Positions 35,354 through 47,124 are shown, counted from the first letter of the stretch. The stretch: DNA of 64,000 nucleotides from Pleurotus djamor (GCA_029747585.1 JAPEVF010000173.1:1-64000); one strand, 5' to 3'. Notes: generated from the letters alone by a model not told the origin. Made by a program: numbers and translations.

Positions 35354-36675
35354 ATGTTTATATCCATNGAGCGCTCTTTAGAGACCTAGATTCATGTCAT
35401 TTTATGTTTGGTTTTCGACTCTTGGTTTTTCGTTTTACGATTAGATATAAGATACCCTCCCTCCTCGCGCTTCTCCCCTACAATGTAACTTTGTTTTCTG
35501 TATCATATCATGTCGGCCGCTCTCATTTGCATAACTGTTTATTATATGTTTTCTCATGTCTCTACCTCCCGGAATCTTGACTTTTTCGTTCGTTTTTCTG
35601 TATTGTAGTTGCCATTACGATCACTTTTACGATGATACCACAATTCTCGTACATACATACACACTCTCTGGTCTGATCTACATGTCACTGTTCTCTTGGT
35701 TTTGTTTTCGCTGTACCACCTCATGAATATGCCACCCACGTCCATGGTCGCCTCTAAATCAGCTAGTCTTCCACGCGTGGCATCGTGGCTGGCAGGAGAT
35801 TCAAACCATGTGCTCTAGAGTCTAAGAGTAGAATGGTCTGGCATGTTTGTCGACGTGGGCGTGCAGACTTCGGGAATTCACGANAACACGCATCTTGACT
35901 TGGTCTTTACACGTAAATACGAGGAAGTAAGTNGTCGAGGGGCTCANTTACCACTAAGACTGACGTACTAAATAAATGAAGGAACCTCAGAGGGACCCTA
36001 TATTGTGCATCCTGCCGCCACAGTCACAATATTTCGTCAAACTTACAAAATGCCCAAACTTGGCGCCGTTGATGAACAAAATAGACAGACAACAGCGAAC
36101 GGTCGCTTGCGATCATTCCACGCTTGATCCACACCCACCGAGCCCGGCGAAACCCAGCGTCAAGTTTCGGAGGCGCTGCGGGCAGTCATGCTGGACCAGT
36201 CTCACGATGGTTGCCAACCTGGAGATGGTTGCGTTGCATTTCTCATGATCGTGGTATTATTGATGCCGGTCCGAATGGATCAGATATGGATAGATATGTA
36301 GATATNCAACGAGGAAGTAGNAGANAGTAGGTACCAGNAAAATTAATGNGTAGTGTTCGATACACCCTGCCTTCGGTGGCTTGCATTCNGGAGGCACNGA
36401 NCCACGAGGAANGGNTGATACGAGGACAGGGGNGCGCTCAGGAGGGNCCAAGACCCAAGNAGGACTTGGTTTCTCCGGACCCTGAGTCAAGATTCCAACT
36501 CCGTCCGCTCCTTTAATATTTCGTGATTTCGGCTGCAAGCACTNTCTCTTCCCAACGCTCATCTCGACGTAAATCTTCGCCTCTGTCCAATTCTTGGTCG
36601 TTCGCCTCCGTGCAACCCATTCCACTCTCTCAAACCCACACACTCGTTTTCACTTAACCCACAAGCTATAACACG
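35354..36675. other. gap with no supported gene
   Basis: The first 350 nt is T-rich 3' flank of the transcription factor gene. The rest shows no credible frame; Ns cluster at 36305-36480. The last 150 nt has pyrimidine-rich stretches typical of a fungal 5' UTR before the GPI-protein start. Confidence 0.55.
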
Positions 36676-37554
36676 ATGTTCGTGTCTGCCTTGATCACCC
36701 TCGCCTGCTCTGCGTCTGCTTTCGCGAGCGTCTTCGTGAGTTTTTTTCTCTCTGATGGGAGGGTNAAGTGGGCGGTTTNGCTGATTTGGNGTGTAGATCA
36801 CTAGCCCTACCGCATCGACTACTTTCTCTGGAGGAAAGGTCGCTTCNATCACCTGGCAAGATGANGGAAAAGCACCCAGCTTGAAGGACTGGGGCTTCAC
36901 CAGGGTCTCTGTGTACGCAGGTAACGCCCAACAGCAGGTACGTAACATCTATCGACACGTTTCTGGCAGCGATAATTGATGTTTTGTGTCCAGACAAGCC
37001 TCCAACTCATCGTCGACAATGTTGACGTTTCCACCACGTCGAGCATCCAATTCACCCCCAACCCTCAGATTGGCCCTAACAGCGCCGAATAGTACGTCTT
37101 CTAGACTCACATCATTGAGCATCCCTTGTTTACTGTTTGTTAGCTTCATCCGCTTTGAATCGGTCAACTTGAAGGACCCTGCTCAACCCCAATACCCCAT
37201 GCTCGCGTTCTCATCTAAGTTCCGGTGAGTTTCCGTTTCTAGGCTTGTGTCGACGCATTGTCTTATTTTCGAATAAATAGCATGGACGAGATGACTGGCA
37301 AGTTCTCTCCCGCAGTCGAGGCCCAAATCAACGGCCAGTCTACCGCCCCCCTCGCTGGCTCGCCCACTGGCACAGTTTCCAAACCAAGCGTCAACCCTGC
37401 CACGACCACACCTGCTGCCAAACCAACATCATCATCCGTCTCTGGCTCTGGCACAGCTGCTGCTGCCAGCCAAGCTGATGGCGCTATCGCCATTGGCTCA
37501 AGTGCCAAGATCCTTGCTGGCGTTGTTGCTGCCGTGGCTGTTATGCTCTGCTAA
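36676..37554 (+). CDS. Kre9/KNH-like Ser/Thr-rich GPI-anchored protein
   Basis: Five exons (36676-36735, 36797-36937, 36994-37091, 37144-37224, 37281-37554) close to 217 residues. A signal peptide is clear (MFVSALITLACSASAFA). The body has the Kre9/KNH-type beta domain: SPTASTTFSGGKVASITWQD, VSVYAGNAQQQ, LQLIVDNVDVSTTSSIQF, YFIRFESVNL. A Ser/Thr/Ala-rich stalk follows (about residues 150-200), then a hydrophobic tail (ILAGVVAAVAVMLC) preceded by small residues, as for a GPI anchor. The family is linked to beta-1,6-glucan and cell-wall organisation in yeast; mushrooms have many copies of uncertain function. Confidence 0.9.
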
Positions 37555-38294
37555 TCAGGCATAAACACTTTTTCTTCTCGTTACGTCTTGGCCTATCCCC
37601 CTGCTANTCACATTACTGCGTTAGTCTCCCCCCTTCCTGCTTAGAGTCGATCGTACTTCGTTCTATCATGATCATGTCCGCCGAGCTTCTTGGCCTTTCC
37701 TTATCCCATACTCTTTACCCGTTCGTGGAATAGGTCAACCTTTTTCATTCGTACGGTGATCATATCACGTATGTTATAGCTCAGGCAACTTCTGATAATT
37801 CACATATCCTTGCGTCAACCCTTTGTATATCTTTACCCTCTCAGTTGAACATGGCTTCTGGGTTGATCCCAAAAATAAAGACTGCGAAATTAGCTTCCGT
37901 TCGAATCCGTATTATTTCGGCTATGAAGCTCGCGTGGGTGTAGTAGACGCGATCTGTGATTCTCATCAGCATCGGCGACCATTCGTATGTAAGAACCCGG
38001 GGATTGAGTGATAGACAATCAATACGCATTTTGCTGGGACTCCTTCCTTCCGTGCATGATGCCGCGTGTACTAATTCTAACTTCTCAGAACCTTCGCTGC
38101 CCCAAAACTCCTCTCAAACTCGTACCACGACCACCACAGTCAACATCGCACCACCTTTCACTGAAAACGACAAAATTTGAAGAAAGGAACACTCATTACG
38201 GGCTCTACTCTAGTTAGGAACAGGGTCAACATTAGCCGGAGGGCAGGTCATTCTACTCAGGGCCCCTCAAACTCGTCATAAATTTCACAACATC
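37555..38294. other. gap with no supported gene
   Basis: It holds a T/C-rich 3' flank. A plus frame at about 37840-38011 (VEHGFWVDPKNKD) reads slightly protein-like but has no start context or splice partner. Confidence 0.5.
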
Positions 38295-39942
38295 ATGCAC
38301 CCAAGTCTTGTTGCAGCCAACCGTTTACTCGGCTTTTCGAATCACCTTTGTCTGAGGACGTCGTCAAGGACGAGCATATTGGCAGCATCAACAAGCAGGC
38401 ACCGAATGGCTTCTTCCGCTCCTTCCTCGCCTTCGCCTCCCCCAACGACAACGGCGTCAACTTCGACCGTTTCATCGACAGCGACACCGGCACAATCCAG
38501 CCCGGCTTCGGGATCGAGCTCTGGCTCTGCAAGCTCGTCGTTGAACGCTCCTCAGGCCAATTTCGACGTTTCGCCGATTCCAAAGAACACGCTGGGGAGG
38601 CATATAAAGACGGCTGCGGCGTTAATCATTGGGTGCGTTGAGCAGTTTCTCACCACGTCCGAGTGCTCGCTGAGAACCCTGAACGCGCTCGCAATCACCC
38701 TCACCCTTCTCATGTCAATAAAATAACAACAATATCACTTTCGGATGCTTCCTGGTTTTCTGTTGGATAGGGACGAGATATTGAATGGGAAGACACACGA
38801 CAAGAATTCGAACTATTTCGCCCGGTATTGCTTCGAGCATGGAATTGAATTGTGTGTATTTTCCTTGTGTGTATGCCATGCTCTGAAGGACGACTGAGAT
38901 GTTCTGGGGTGCTAGGAAGCGAATTGAGGTTATTGCGGATAATGAGGAAGAAATGTGCGTATAATTCACTATGCGAAGTGTGTTTTTGTTGGTACTAATC
39001 TACGCTTTTCGCGACGATGCAGTATCGAAGCCTCTCGACGAATGGTACAGAATTATGATTTTGTCATAACGAGTGGTGGGATAGGACCGACTCATGACGG
39101 TGCGTCGACGTCATCATCATCCGCATTTTGTCCTGTTTCTGAGTGGTTCTACCTCCTTGCAGATATAACATATGCTTCACTTGCTCGAGCGTTTGACCAG
39201 CGATTAGCTCACCACCCGGAATGTCTACGTCGGATGGATGAAATGATTCGGCACCGGCCGTGGGCTGCTACTCAGAACGAAGAACAGAGAGAAGCGACGA
39301 GACGGATGGCACTCTTCCCCGCTGATGCAGAAGTTTTGTTCGTGGCGAAGGATATTTGGGTGGTGCGTCTTCGTTCTCGATCCTTCGTTTCGTGTGTGTA
39401 AATTGTACTGATCAATGTGTATTTGTGTAAAGCCGGTCGTGAGGCTGGAAGGGAAACTGTGCATATTCCCTGGGATACCGACGCTGTTTCAGAGGATGCT
39501 GACGGCTCTTACGCCGTTCTTGCCTCTCCCCCCGGCGTCTGAGCGACCGATGAGAGTCCAGATATTCACGTCGTACGTCTTTTTATGCGCAATACTAGGC
39601 CATGTTTCCAGGTGTTGAATGCGACCTCGTTAGGCGTCCTGAATCCCTCATTGCACCCTACCTAACCGCTTTGCAGAATCGGATGACGCCGCTTGGGATC
39701 CAAGTGAGTCTTCTAGCCTACGCATCCTTTCCCCCTGCGTCTGGCTAATTACGCTCGGTCGTATCTAGGTCGGTTCTTACCCAGTCCTCGCTCAAGGCGT
39801 CTACGTGTCGTTGATCGGACGCAATCGCGATCAAGTCGAAAGTACCGCCAAGGAAGTCGAGCAGGAAGTCGGAGGGACGATCGTTACGGATGAGGAAGTG
39901 AAGAAGTTGAAGGAGAATACGAAACAACAAGCTAAGATATAA
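38295..39942 (+). CDS. MoCF/CinA-type molybdopterin-binding-domain protein
   Basis: Seven or eight exons from the ATG at 38295 to the TAA at 39940-39942. The N-terminus is basic and Ser/Thr-rich, resembling a mitochondrial presequence plus linker. The MoCF_biosynth fold follows: [43 protein letters not shown], then [20 protein letters not shown], the family signature. Later parts are [36 protein letters not shown] and [19 protein letters not shown]. Introns follow GT..AG; exon joins at ATTGG/GTGCGT, GAATT/GTGTGT, GAAAT/GTGCGT and CATGACG/GTGCGT all keep frame. Such proteins relate to CinA or to the molybdopterin-type domain of some FAD synthases. No C-terminal synthetase domain is present, so the substrate is not settled. 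Confidence 0.85.
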
Positions 39943-41051
39943 CTTCGTGTTACCTTAATCTGATACACCTCTTTTTTATAACATTTTTCTTCGTTCATCT
40001 GGAAGAGAGTGCAAGATATGTTTGCATGGTTTCGTAACGAGAATGGCGGTAGAGTCAGGGGATGTTGGGAGACCATCAACTGTAGGGACGGTCCAAAGCT
40101 GGGTTGACTGGCTGCTGCACAGTCAGGCAATCACCTGCACCTCATCTTGGCAAAAGGGAGGAGACAAACGCTGGATGTTGGATACCTCACTTACTCGGTG
40201 TAAGTGTCAATGTTTTCCCAGAACCCGCTGGTATATTGACCGCACTAGGGTGCAGGACGCTCGGTGCTTGTGTAGGGCCGGAAAGGCATCTCGATCAGCA
40301 TCCCTGGCTCACTAGTCAGAGACAATTTCCACCACCAACGACAGAAAATACGATATACAGTCGCGTCACGAACCAGAGTACAATGTCATCGAACCACTAG
40401 ATGATGACCAGGTCTCGGTTGATAGTCATCCGACGCGTCTGAATGTATTTTCTCCAATTTATTCGTTCGCCTCCGTCGCTCACAACCTTTTTGAGTCACA
40501 GCGCGCCTTATCCAGAGTGGTTTGACTCCCCCGATGCTTCGTTGTCGACTTCGTATGACAGGTAAGTCGGGAATTACGGCGGCGGCTGGATGATGACAAC
40601 GACGAGCTTGAACCAGCGTCTCACAAAGTATTGTATCACTTGTCCCACGAGACCGGGTATGTGGCAATCTTCCACCTACACCAATCACATCCATCTCCAC
40701 TCTCTTGACAGGCAGCGCGTCATTCGTTGGTCAACCCTTCGTCTTCCTTATCTTGAAGGTCGATATGGACCATCTATTCGGTCCCCACCCCACTTGTGTC
40801 TCCAACGCCATTCCTATCACAAACGAGAGTATCACTCAGAGGCCAAGTTTATGTCGGAAGTTTTCGCTTATTGGGTTGTCCTTGACACCTATGACATCCT
40901 TCTATTAATCAAGTACTACTAGTGAGCTTCGAATCTCAATGATTGGAGGTATGTCACTTGACTGAACAATAAATTGATTGGCACCGACTCCGCCCTTGTT
41001 CATGTGAGCGGTATGTGGTGAATCGATGATCGATGGGGATTATTAAACTTT
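39943..41051. other. gap with weak coding-like pieces
   Basis: Plus-strand pieces near 40585-40705 (LDDDNDELEPASHKVLYHLS) and 40705-40908 (LTGSASFVGQPFVFLILKVD) look protein-like but lie in different frames with stops between. They may be an old fragment. No recognised family. Confidence 0.35.
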
Positions 41052-41363
41052 TCAACCAGGACGTTTTCGTATCGGCAGCTCCAACCCTTGCATCGAAGCG
41101 CATGCTACATTGATGGTGCAACCCGCTGGCAGAACTTCCGCTACAACTTGTGCCTCGCCCATCGGCGTCATCACTCGATAAGATGCTTGCTTACGACAGT
41201 AACAACCCGGTGCAATGACTAGGCCGACTTGCCTGGCGCGCGCTTGTACCTCTTTCCAGTCACTCAGGGCGTTGACTGGCGTTGAGTGTTTGTTGACACT
41301 CGTTATACCCGGAACTATCAAGTACCGATGTATGACGCTCCGCGTACCATATCTTTTTGGCAT
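41052..41363 (-). CDS. small hypothetical protein, 103 residues
   Basis: A single uninterrupted ATG-to-TGA frame reads as a compact basic protein (MPKRYGTRSVIHRYLIVPG at the start; PIRKRPG at the end) with four cysteines. It is divergent from the decarboxylase gene, 480 nt away. No family, signal peptide or membrane segment is seen. A chance frame of this length is possible, so confidence is limited. Confidence 0.3.
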   Translation of the reverse strand: MPKRYGTRSVIHRYLIVPGITSVNKHSTPVNALSDWKEVQARARQVGLVIAPGCYCRKQASYRVMTPMGEAQVVAEVLPAGCTINVACASMQGLELPIRKRPG

Positions 41364-41792
41364 GCTTTGCCCCTAGCGAGATGAACGGAACTCCCTGGCC
41401 TTACTTCATAACCAAGATACACCTTGGATCGTATCGACTCTAATTGATTGGATGCTATGAAGACAAATGGCGGCTTCGTATCTCACAATTGGACACCAGA
41501 GGTACGGACGTCTTTGGTAAGTTTCTTGTTGTGCAGGCTATCGGCGGTTGACCTCTCATCAATCCCCGCATCATCTAGAATCCCACTTCTCTCGGGGTGT
41601 TCCTAGAAACTCGGCTCTTTCAGCCCTTTACTCATTCGAGCATCTACTTATTCCCCCAATCATGAAGAGGTTCTGCTCCATTCGATCTGCTTCCAATCCT
41701 TGCGACATCCTGCTCCCGTCATGGGGTATCCCTCGTGTTCTCTGGGGTGGAACGTTCTATCGAACTTGCATAGGACCTCACCTTTTCTTCAG

Positions 41793-41800
41793 TATAAAAG
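41793..41800 (+). promoter_or_regulatory. TATA box of the decarboxylase gene
   Basis: A consensus TATAAAAG lies about 48 nt before the ATG at 41846, which implies a very short 5' UTR. The preceding bases are pyrimidine-rich (CACCTTTTCTTC). The position is approximate by one or two bases. Confidence 0.6.
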
Positions 41801-41845
41801 AGCCATTCTTTGAATACAACGGTCCCATCCTTCACCTCCCAGAAA

Positions 41846-44800
41846 ATGTCTTTGTCCAAAGGAAACCTCTCGGACGCCGTTGGAGCTTGGTTCCTCGGAC
41901 CCCAGGCTGAAAACATCACGAATCTTTCTCGGTTCTTCCAGCTCGCACTCGAATACCATGTCGACGGTCGAACTTCCTACTATCCCACTGATCCCTCCAT
42001 GATCGGAGACTCAGTGAAGGACAGTGACGAATACCAACGTTTGCCCTTTTCGCTTTGCGTCGTGTCCACCTTCTAATCATGAACATTAGAGAGCATAAAG
42101 AGGCTTGAAAATCTCATCAATCGATTAGCACCAGTGCTAGCCAATACTTCCGTTCCATTCTGGAACCCGCGTTATAATGCGCACATGAACATGGATGTCT
42201 CCATGCCTGGCCTCATCGGATACTTCACTGCAATGTTATGCGAGTTGCTATACTTTCTAAGTTGTGCTTGATGTGGCTGACCAACGATCATTCTCCAGCG
42301 AATCCCAACAATGTTGCACTGGAAGCGTCACCGCTGACAACAATCATCGAGCAAACTGTCGGCCTCCAGCTTTGCGATCTCGTCGGTTATGAGACGGACA
42401 AGGAAAAGGCAGACCGTGGGTGGGGTCATATCACTTGTGATGGCTCTGTCGCCAACCTCGAGTCCATGTGGGCAGGTTTGTTCATTTCCTTCTGATCTAC
42501 TCGCCGTTGGCATCATCATTAATTCTATTTGACCTCTTCAGCCCGCAACCTCAAATTCTACCCATTCTCTCTCAAATTGGCAATGAGAAACGAGCTCAGC
42601 TTCATCGCGGAGACCTTTCGTATCCGAAGGTGCAGCGACGACGAATTCGACGCGGAGAATTCGCCCCTTTTCAATGACCTCGACAATTGGTCTCTCTTGA
42701 ATCTCACACCCACGAGCGTCATCGAGATCCCTGATCGCCTTCAACATGAATACGGTATTACCGCAGCTTACTTGAACAACGCTATGAAGCCGTACTTGAT
42801 CCAGACCATCGGGAAAGATCAACTAGAGAAGGAGTTCCAAATCGGTACAATGTCATATTTTGCTTGCGAAACTATGCATTACTCGTGGCCTAAGTCTGCA
42901 GGTATGTCCTCGATTTACACTGGTATATAGTATACTAACACACCCTCAGCGATCACGGGTATTGGCTCGAAGAACGTTATCGGAATCAAGTCCGGGTTTA
43001 CTGCAAGGATGAGAATCGACGATTTGGAACGCCAACTCACTAACTGCCTGGCGTCAAAGAGGGCAGTATACGCTGTCGTCGCGATCATTGGTTCTACTGA
43101 ACATGGCGCGTGCGATCCACTTATGGAGATTGTTGAGCTCCGAGAAAAAGTGGGTAGATGACGCCAATCCTTAACCATAACCTTTGTTCTGACCCAGAGC
43201 TCAGTTTAGGAAGAGGGGCCTCAGTTTTGTCCTCCACGCAGACGGCGCATGGGGTACATACTTCGCTGCGACCGTTCCAGAATATATCCGAAAACGAGTG
43301 TTGCACGGACCTTTTACCCTCCATGGCAAACTAAAGTCTGGGGTGTACATCCCAGCCCTTCCCCTCAAAGCCAGCACCATTCGGAGCCTTGTCCATCTCC
43401 GTTACTGTGATTCTATCACTGTCGATCCTCACAAGAGCGGGTACATCCAGTATCCTGCTGGAGGTCTCCTTTACCGAGACAATCGTATGCGATACCTTGT
43501 GACATGGACTAGCCCGATTGTCTATCGAAATGACACTGAAAGCATTGGAGTTTATGGTGTCGAAGGAAGGTGCGTTCTGCTAACCGTATATCATTCCCTT
43601 GGTTGATCGTTAACTAAAAATTGCCCGCTTCCCTCCCTCGTCCAGTAAACCGGGAGCTCCCGCCGTCGCAACATTTTTCTCGCACCATGTTATCGGTCTC
43701 CACAAAGATGGATATGGTCAACTACTGGGCCAGGCAGTATTCAGTGCAGTCAAGGTGGGGCTCACTCGTCTTTCTTTTTAAACTTACTAAGATCACACTT
43801 TCACCTAGATGTACGCGCACCTTGCTACCATGTCTACAGATGACACCTCATTCATTGTCCGCCCAATGAACCCTCTCCCCGCCGAAGTAAACGGAGACGA
43901 CGTCGAGAAACAAAAACAGTTTATCCGAGATCACATTATTAAGGCTACCAACGAAGAGCTCAGAAGCAATCTGCCTGCATGGGATCTTGCCTGTAGGATG
44001 GGATCTGACTTTGCCATCAACGCCTTCGCCGTGAACTTCAAGTACACCGTGGATGGAAACGAAATTGTGAACGAGGACGTGGTTGAGGCAAACAACCTCA
44101 ATCAACGCATCTTCAATCGGCTCTCTATCGTCGACATCAAAACCAAGGTCTCCGATCGTCCACTCATCCTCACTTCAACAAGCCTTCCACAAGCAAACTA
44201 CAGCGAAGCCCTTGGGCTCTTCAAGTCCCGCCTCGGATTGCGTGGTCTGCAAGATCTTTACACTTTGGTGAATGTGGTTATGTCACCTTGGCCTACCACG
44301 AAGGACCTTACCAGCACGATCGCCGCGGACCTTCAAAAGGTTATCCAAGAAGAAGTCAACGTCTCCATCCACCGAAACGAAGTATCCCCCGACTTGCATG
44401 GCTTCATCATGCAAGGCACCGACAAGTTATACCTCGTCCACTTGGCTATGTTTAACATGGAAAACCACAGGCACCAACTTATCATCACAGGAGATCTCCC
44501 TGCCGATATTATGAAGAAGTACGTAGCCGAGAGAGCGGCGCACCCTTCGCAGTTCTACACCCTTGGAACAGCCCACAGGGAAACGTTGGCAGACATCTTA
44601 AGAAACGGTGAATTCGACGCCGTAATTGATCGAGGCTTGCCAGAGAACCCGAAGTAAGTTTTCCCTGATCTATAGCTTTTCCGTTAACTGATCCCTTTCG
44701 TCCAGTAAACACCTTCTATCCGGCTTCAAGCTCACCAATATCAGAGTCCACGTTGATCGCTCCCTGAGGTCTAAAGATCTCCTGCCGTACCCCGTCAACA

Positions 44801-45426
44801 CCATGCCATTCTTTGTATACGGTGCTGATGAACAGCGACACATCGACCACGTTTACACTGCATCACCGAATATCCAGCTCTCGGCGGACCAAGTCAAGAT
44901 AGAAGGTCTCCCGCGCCGAGTCCGTGCTGCATACGCGCATCTTCGCCTTCCCGAAGTAGCCATGCATCCTTTCCCTTCGAACGAAGTCAGATCTTCGAAA
45001 TCGGCTGCTCCGTTCTTCTTCCGCCCTGGCGCAATTTTCCATGACGTCGTCTTCTCGCAGGACTTGGCAGGAGCTCAACTCCTCGGACGTGGAACTCTGA
45101 CATTGACAGAGAATGTCTTCACTGACACTGACATGCTGAACGAAAACCCATCGCACTTGCCGACTACATTGGTGGCTCCGGATGAACAGAACTCGTTGCC
45201 GTACATGCACCATATCAGGATGGACATTCCTAAAGCGTCGCCTTGTACTCCTCTCATTCGGAAACCAGGCCGCTTCCAGGGCATTGTGGACTTAGTGGTG
45301 CGTAGTACTACCATGCAATCATGTATTTTTTTTGACGTGCATACGCTTTTGCAGGACGGTCTCGACGCCGATTCCAGGAAGGAGCTACCAGAGGAAGATC
45401 AGGTCCAGGACCACGATTCAGATTAA
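41846..45426 (+). CDS. non-canonical aromatic L-amino-acid decarboxylase (PLP, with C-terminal appendage domain)
   Basis: About ten exons give roughly 1,020 residues. The N-terminal half is a group II PLP decarboxylase: NPNNVALEASPLTTIIEQ, GWGHITCDGSVANLESMWA (substrate and PLP pocket), FVLHADGAWGTYFAA, and the PLP lysine in SITVDPHKSGYIQYPAGGLL. After about residue 560 (MYAHLATMSTDDTSF) a long extra domain of some 400 residues follows, with MPFFVYGADEQRHIDHVYTA and PGAIFHDVVFSQDLA, ending in an acidic DHDSD tail. This layout matches mushroom ncAAADs, reported to make tryptamine or phenethylamine-type amines, with a calcium-responsive appendage. The intron near 42236-42299 needs either a GC donor (TTAT/GCGAGT) or a weak GT. 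Its preferred amino acid cannot be read here. Confidence 0.88.
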
Positions 45427-45552
45427 ACAGTCGAGTATTGAATTGCCACAGGCAGAGTTAGTATCCTTCCCTTTCAAAAACCAATAGCCTTACGAAAATG
45501 TAAGGGACACTGCGAATACAGACCATGATCAACCTGATCTCCATCCACCAAA

Positions 45553-45810
45553 TTTTGACCAAAGTGCATGTTGATCGCTCACGAGATCTATCGTATCGTC
45601 AGCACTCTGCCATTCTTTGTGTATACGGTTCCCGACAACAACGACACGTCGACCACGCTCATACCGCCTCGCCAAATATCCAACTTTCCGCAGCTCATCC
45701 CTTGGAGTGCTTCCGTCGTGGCGCGACTTTCCATGACGTCGTTTTCTCGCATGATTTGGCCAAGATTTGGCTGGAGGTCTCCACTGGGAAGGAGGCCAGA
45801 GCATGGGGAC
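45553..45810 (+). pseudogene. decayed fragment 1 of the decarboxylase appendage domain
   Basis: Translation gives VHVDRS, then in another frame PFFVY, then HVDHAHTASPNIQLSA and GATFHDVVFSHDLA. These parallel VHVDRS, MPFFVYG, HIDHVYTASPNIQLSA and GAIFHDVVFSQDLA in the intact gene, in the same order and on the same strand. Segments between them are shortened, and frame changes break the reading. It lies 130 nt after the intact gene's stop, so it is a partial tandem duplicate of the gene's 3' end. Confidence 0.8.
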
Positions 45811-45954
45811 CAGAAGTAAGATTTGGATTTAGGAAATCGCGGAAGCCGAACCAAGTTGGATCTACCATCAAAATGTACAGGATCGCGCAAGTATCTGGTC
45901 CGGTTCTCTGTTGGTGCTTTTGAAGCCCGCTTCATCTTTGACCAGTGTCTGTCA

Positions 45955-46075
45955 TGCCTCCGAAATCGACTGTACCACATTTTCCTCCGCCCTTTCCCAT
46001 GTCTTGTTTCTCTAGCAGGGTATAAGTGTAGTTCAGCTCCTCGCGCAGCACTCTGCCGTTGCCGACCCCAGGGTG
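45955..46075 (+). pseudogene. decayed fragment 2 of the decarboxylase appendage domain
   Basis: Nucleotide-level similarity by eye to the intact stretch around 44990-45110: CCGAAATCGACTGTACCACA compared with TCGAAATCGGCTGCTCCGTT, then TTCCTCCGCCCTTTCCCATG, CTAGCAGG and CAGCTCCTCGC. No open frame remains. It is less certain than fragment 1 and may be a second, older duplicate. Confidence 0.5.
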
Positions 46076-46138
46076 GATGCAGGAACTCGGGCCCCTCAAA
46101 GGCTCCTAATCTCCGTCAGGAACACGGGCGCCTAAGAC

Positions 46139-46154
46139 AAAAAAAAAAAAAAAA
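46139..46154 (+). repeat. A16 homopolymer
   Basis: A run of 16 adenines lies between decayed fragments 2 and 3. There are no target-site duplications visible nearby. Confidence 0.8.
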
Positions 46155-46284
46155 GAAACGATCAAGAAACGGTTGACCAAGGACTAATACTACGAGGTCC
46201 AGCCATCGCCCACGGCTTTGGCCCACTTCGTTTGCTTACGGCGAGTCAGGTAGCGACGACTCGGAACTCCTGGGACCGCGACGC

Positions 46285-46360
46285 TACTGGTCATTTTTTC
46301 TTCCGCCCCTTCGAATGCCTCTCCCATCACGTCGTGTCCTCGCAGGACATGGCTTGAGGT
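46285..46360 (+). pseudogene. decayed fragment 3 of the decarboxylase appendage domain
   Basis: The sequence TTCTTCCGCCCCTTCGAATG, then CATCACGTCGTGTCCTCGCA, then GGACATGGC tracks the intact codons for PFFFRPGAIFHDVVFSQDLA (45010-45070). It is short and broken, but the match covers about 65 nt in order. It is the third copy of the same small region in 1.3 kb. Confidence 0.55.
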
Positions 46361-46797
46361 CTCTATCGAGCGATAACGTCTGTCACGGTCACGGTTGTTT
46401 CCATCTTTTCCTTCTTGTTTCCTTCCGTCTAAATCCCATTGATCATTAGCGGAGCGGTCGACTTTGGTAGTGAATCAAACACCGAATAAGCCTCAGGTCA
46501 CTGACCCAGGCCAGAAAATAGAGCACCTTTCATCGTTTCTAATAAAGCTGACTTCCCTGTAGGATCCAGTGCGCATCTCCACGAACACAGTCATCTTCAA
46601 ACAAAAGCTCTGAAGTTGAATTCAGATTCCTACTTGTACGTACAATCACTTTGCAGTCTTTACAAACACTTCAAACACTATCAACCTTCCCCTAGACATC
46701 ATTGGTTATTCGAAATCTTGGGGCTCTTGCTGCTTTGCAGTAATCTTAAGCTCAGTTCAACATAAGGTAACAAGGGACGGCTAGTTCGGCCACAAAC
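46361..46797. other. gap with no supported gene
   Basis: No frame or motif is supported. It is the 3' flank of the minus-strand small protein gene. Confidence 0.5.
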
Positions 46798-47124
46798 CTA
46801 AGCGTGGCTCCAAGTTCCACTGCCGCTGACGCTGGTTCCTTCAATCGGATTGTCCAATCGACCGCGGATAGTGACGATATCCGGGGTATCGCTGGGTCCC
46901 CCGATGGTGAAGTTGACGTTGGTTCCGACCTCCCCGGAAAAGATACGGGTCCCAGTCAACCAAGCTGTGTCACCATAGGCGAGGGTTACATTGCTTCCAG
47001 TGAACTTCTGGACGGAGGTACCCGTGAAGTTGCCAGTGAAGGTCCAAACAATTCCGTGGATGTTGAACTGGGCGATGAATGTCTTCTGGTCCGCGCACTG
47101 AATGGTCCCGGTTGCAGCATTCAT
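46798..47124 (-). CDS. small beta-rich protein, 108 residues, unknown
   Basis: A single coding exon begins at an ATG immediately after an acceptor (GTACAG/ATG), preceded by a 5' UTR intron (donor ACA/GTGTAAG or nearby) and a TATAAAAG at about 47256-47263. The product alternates hydrophobic and Thr/Gly/Asn residues (FNIHGIVWTFTGNFTG, VTLAYGDTAWLTGTRIFSG, VGTNVNFTIGG), a likely beta-sandwich or jelly-roll. It has no signal peptide, two Trp in the core and one Cys. It resembles small mushroom cytosolic proteins of lectin-like style, but no family is recognised. A 249-codon plus-strand frame across it is judged a shadow. Confidence 0.65.
   Translation of the reverse strand: MNAATGTIQCADQKTFIAQFNIHGIVWTFTGNFTGTSVQKFTGSNVTLAYGDTAWLTGTRIFSGEVGTNVNFTIGGPSDTPDIVTIRGRLDNPIEGTSVSGSGTWSHA

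Noticed and set aside
46139..46154. A16 run as a retroposon tail
   Set aside because: No processed coding sequence precedes it and no target-site duplication was seen; nearby decarboxylase fragments are not intron-free copies ending at it.
45427..46360. A second functional decarboxylase gene after the first
   Set aside because: The similarity covers only short parts of the appendage, with frame breaks and no catalytic domain.
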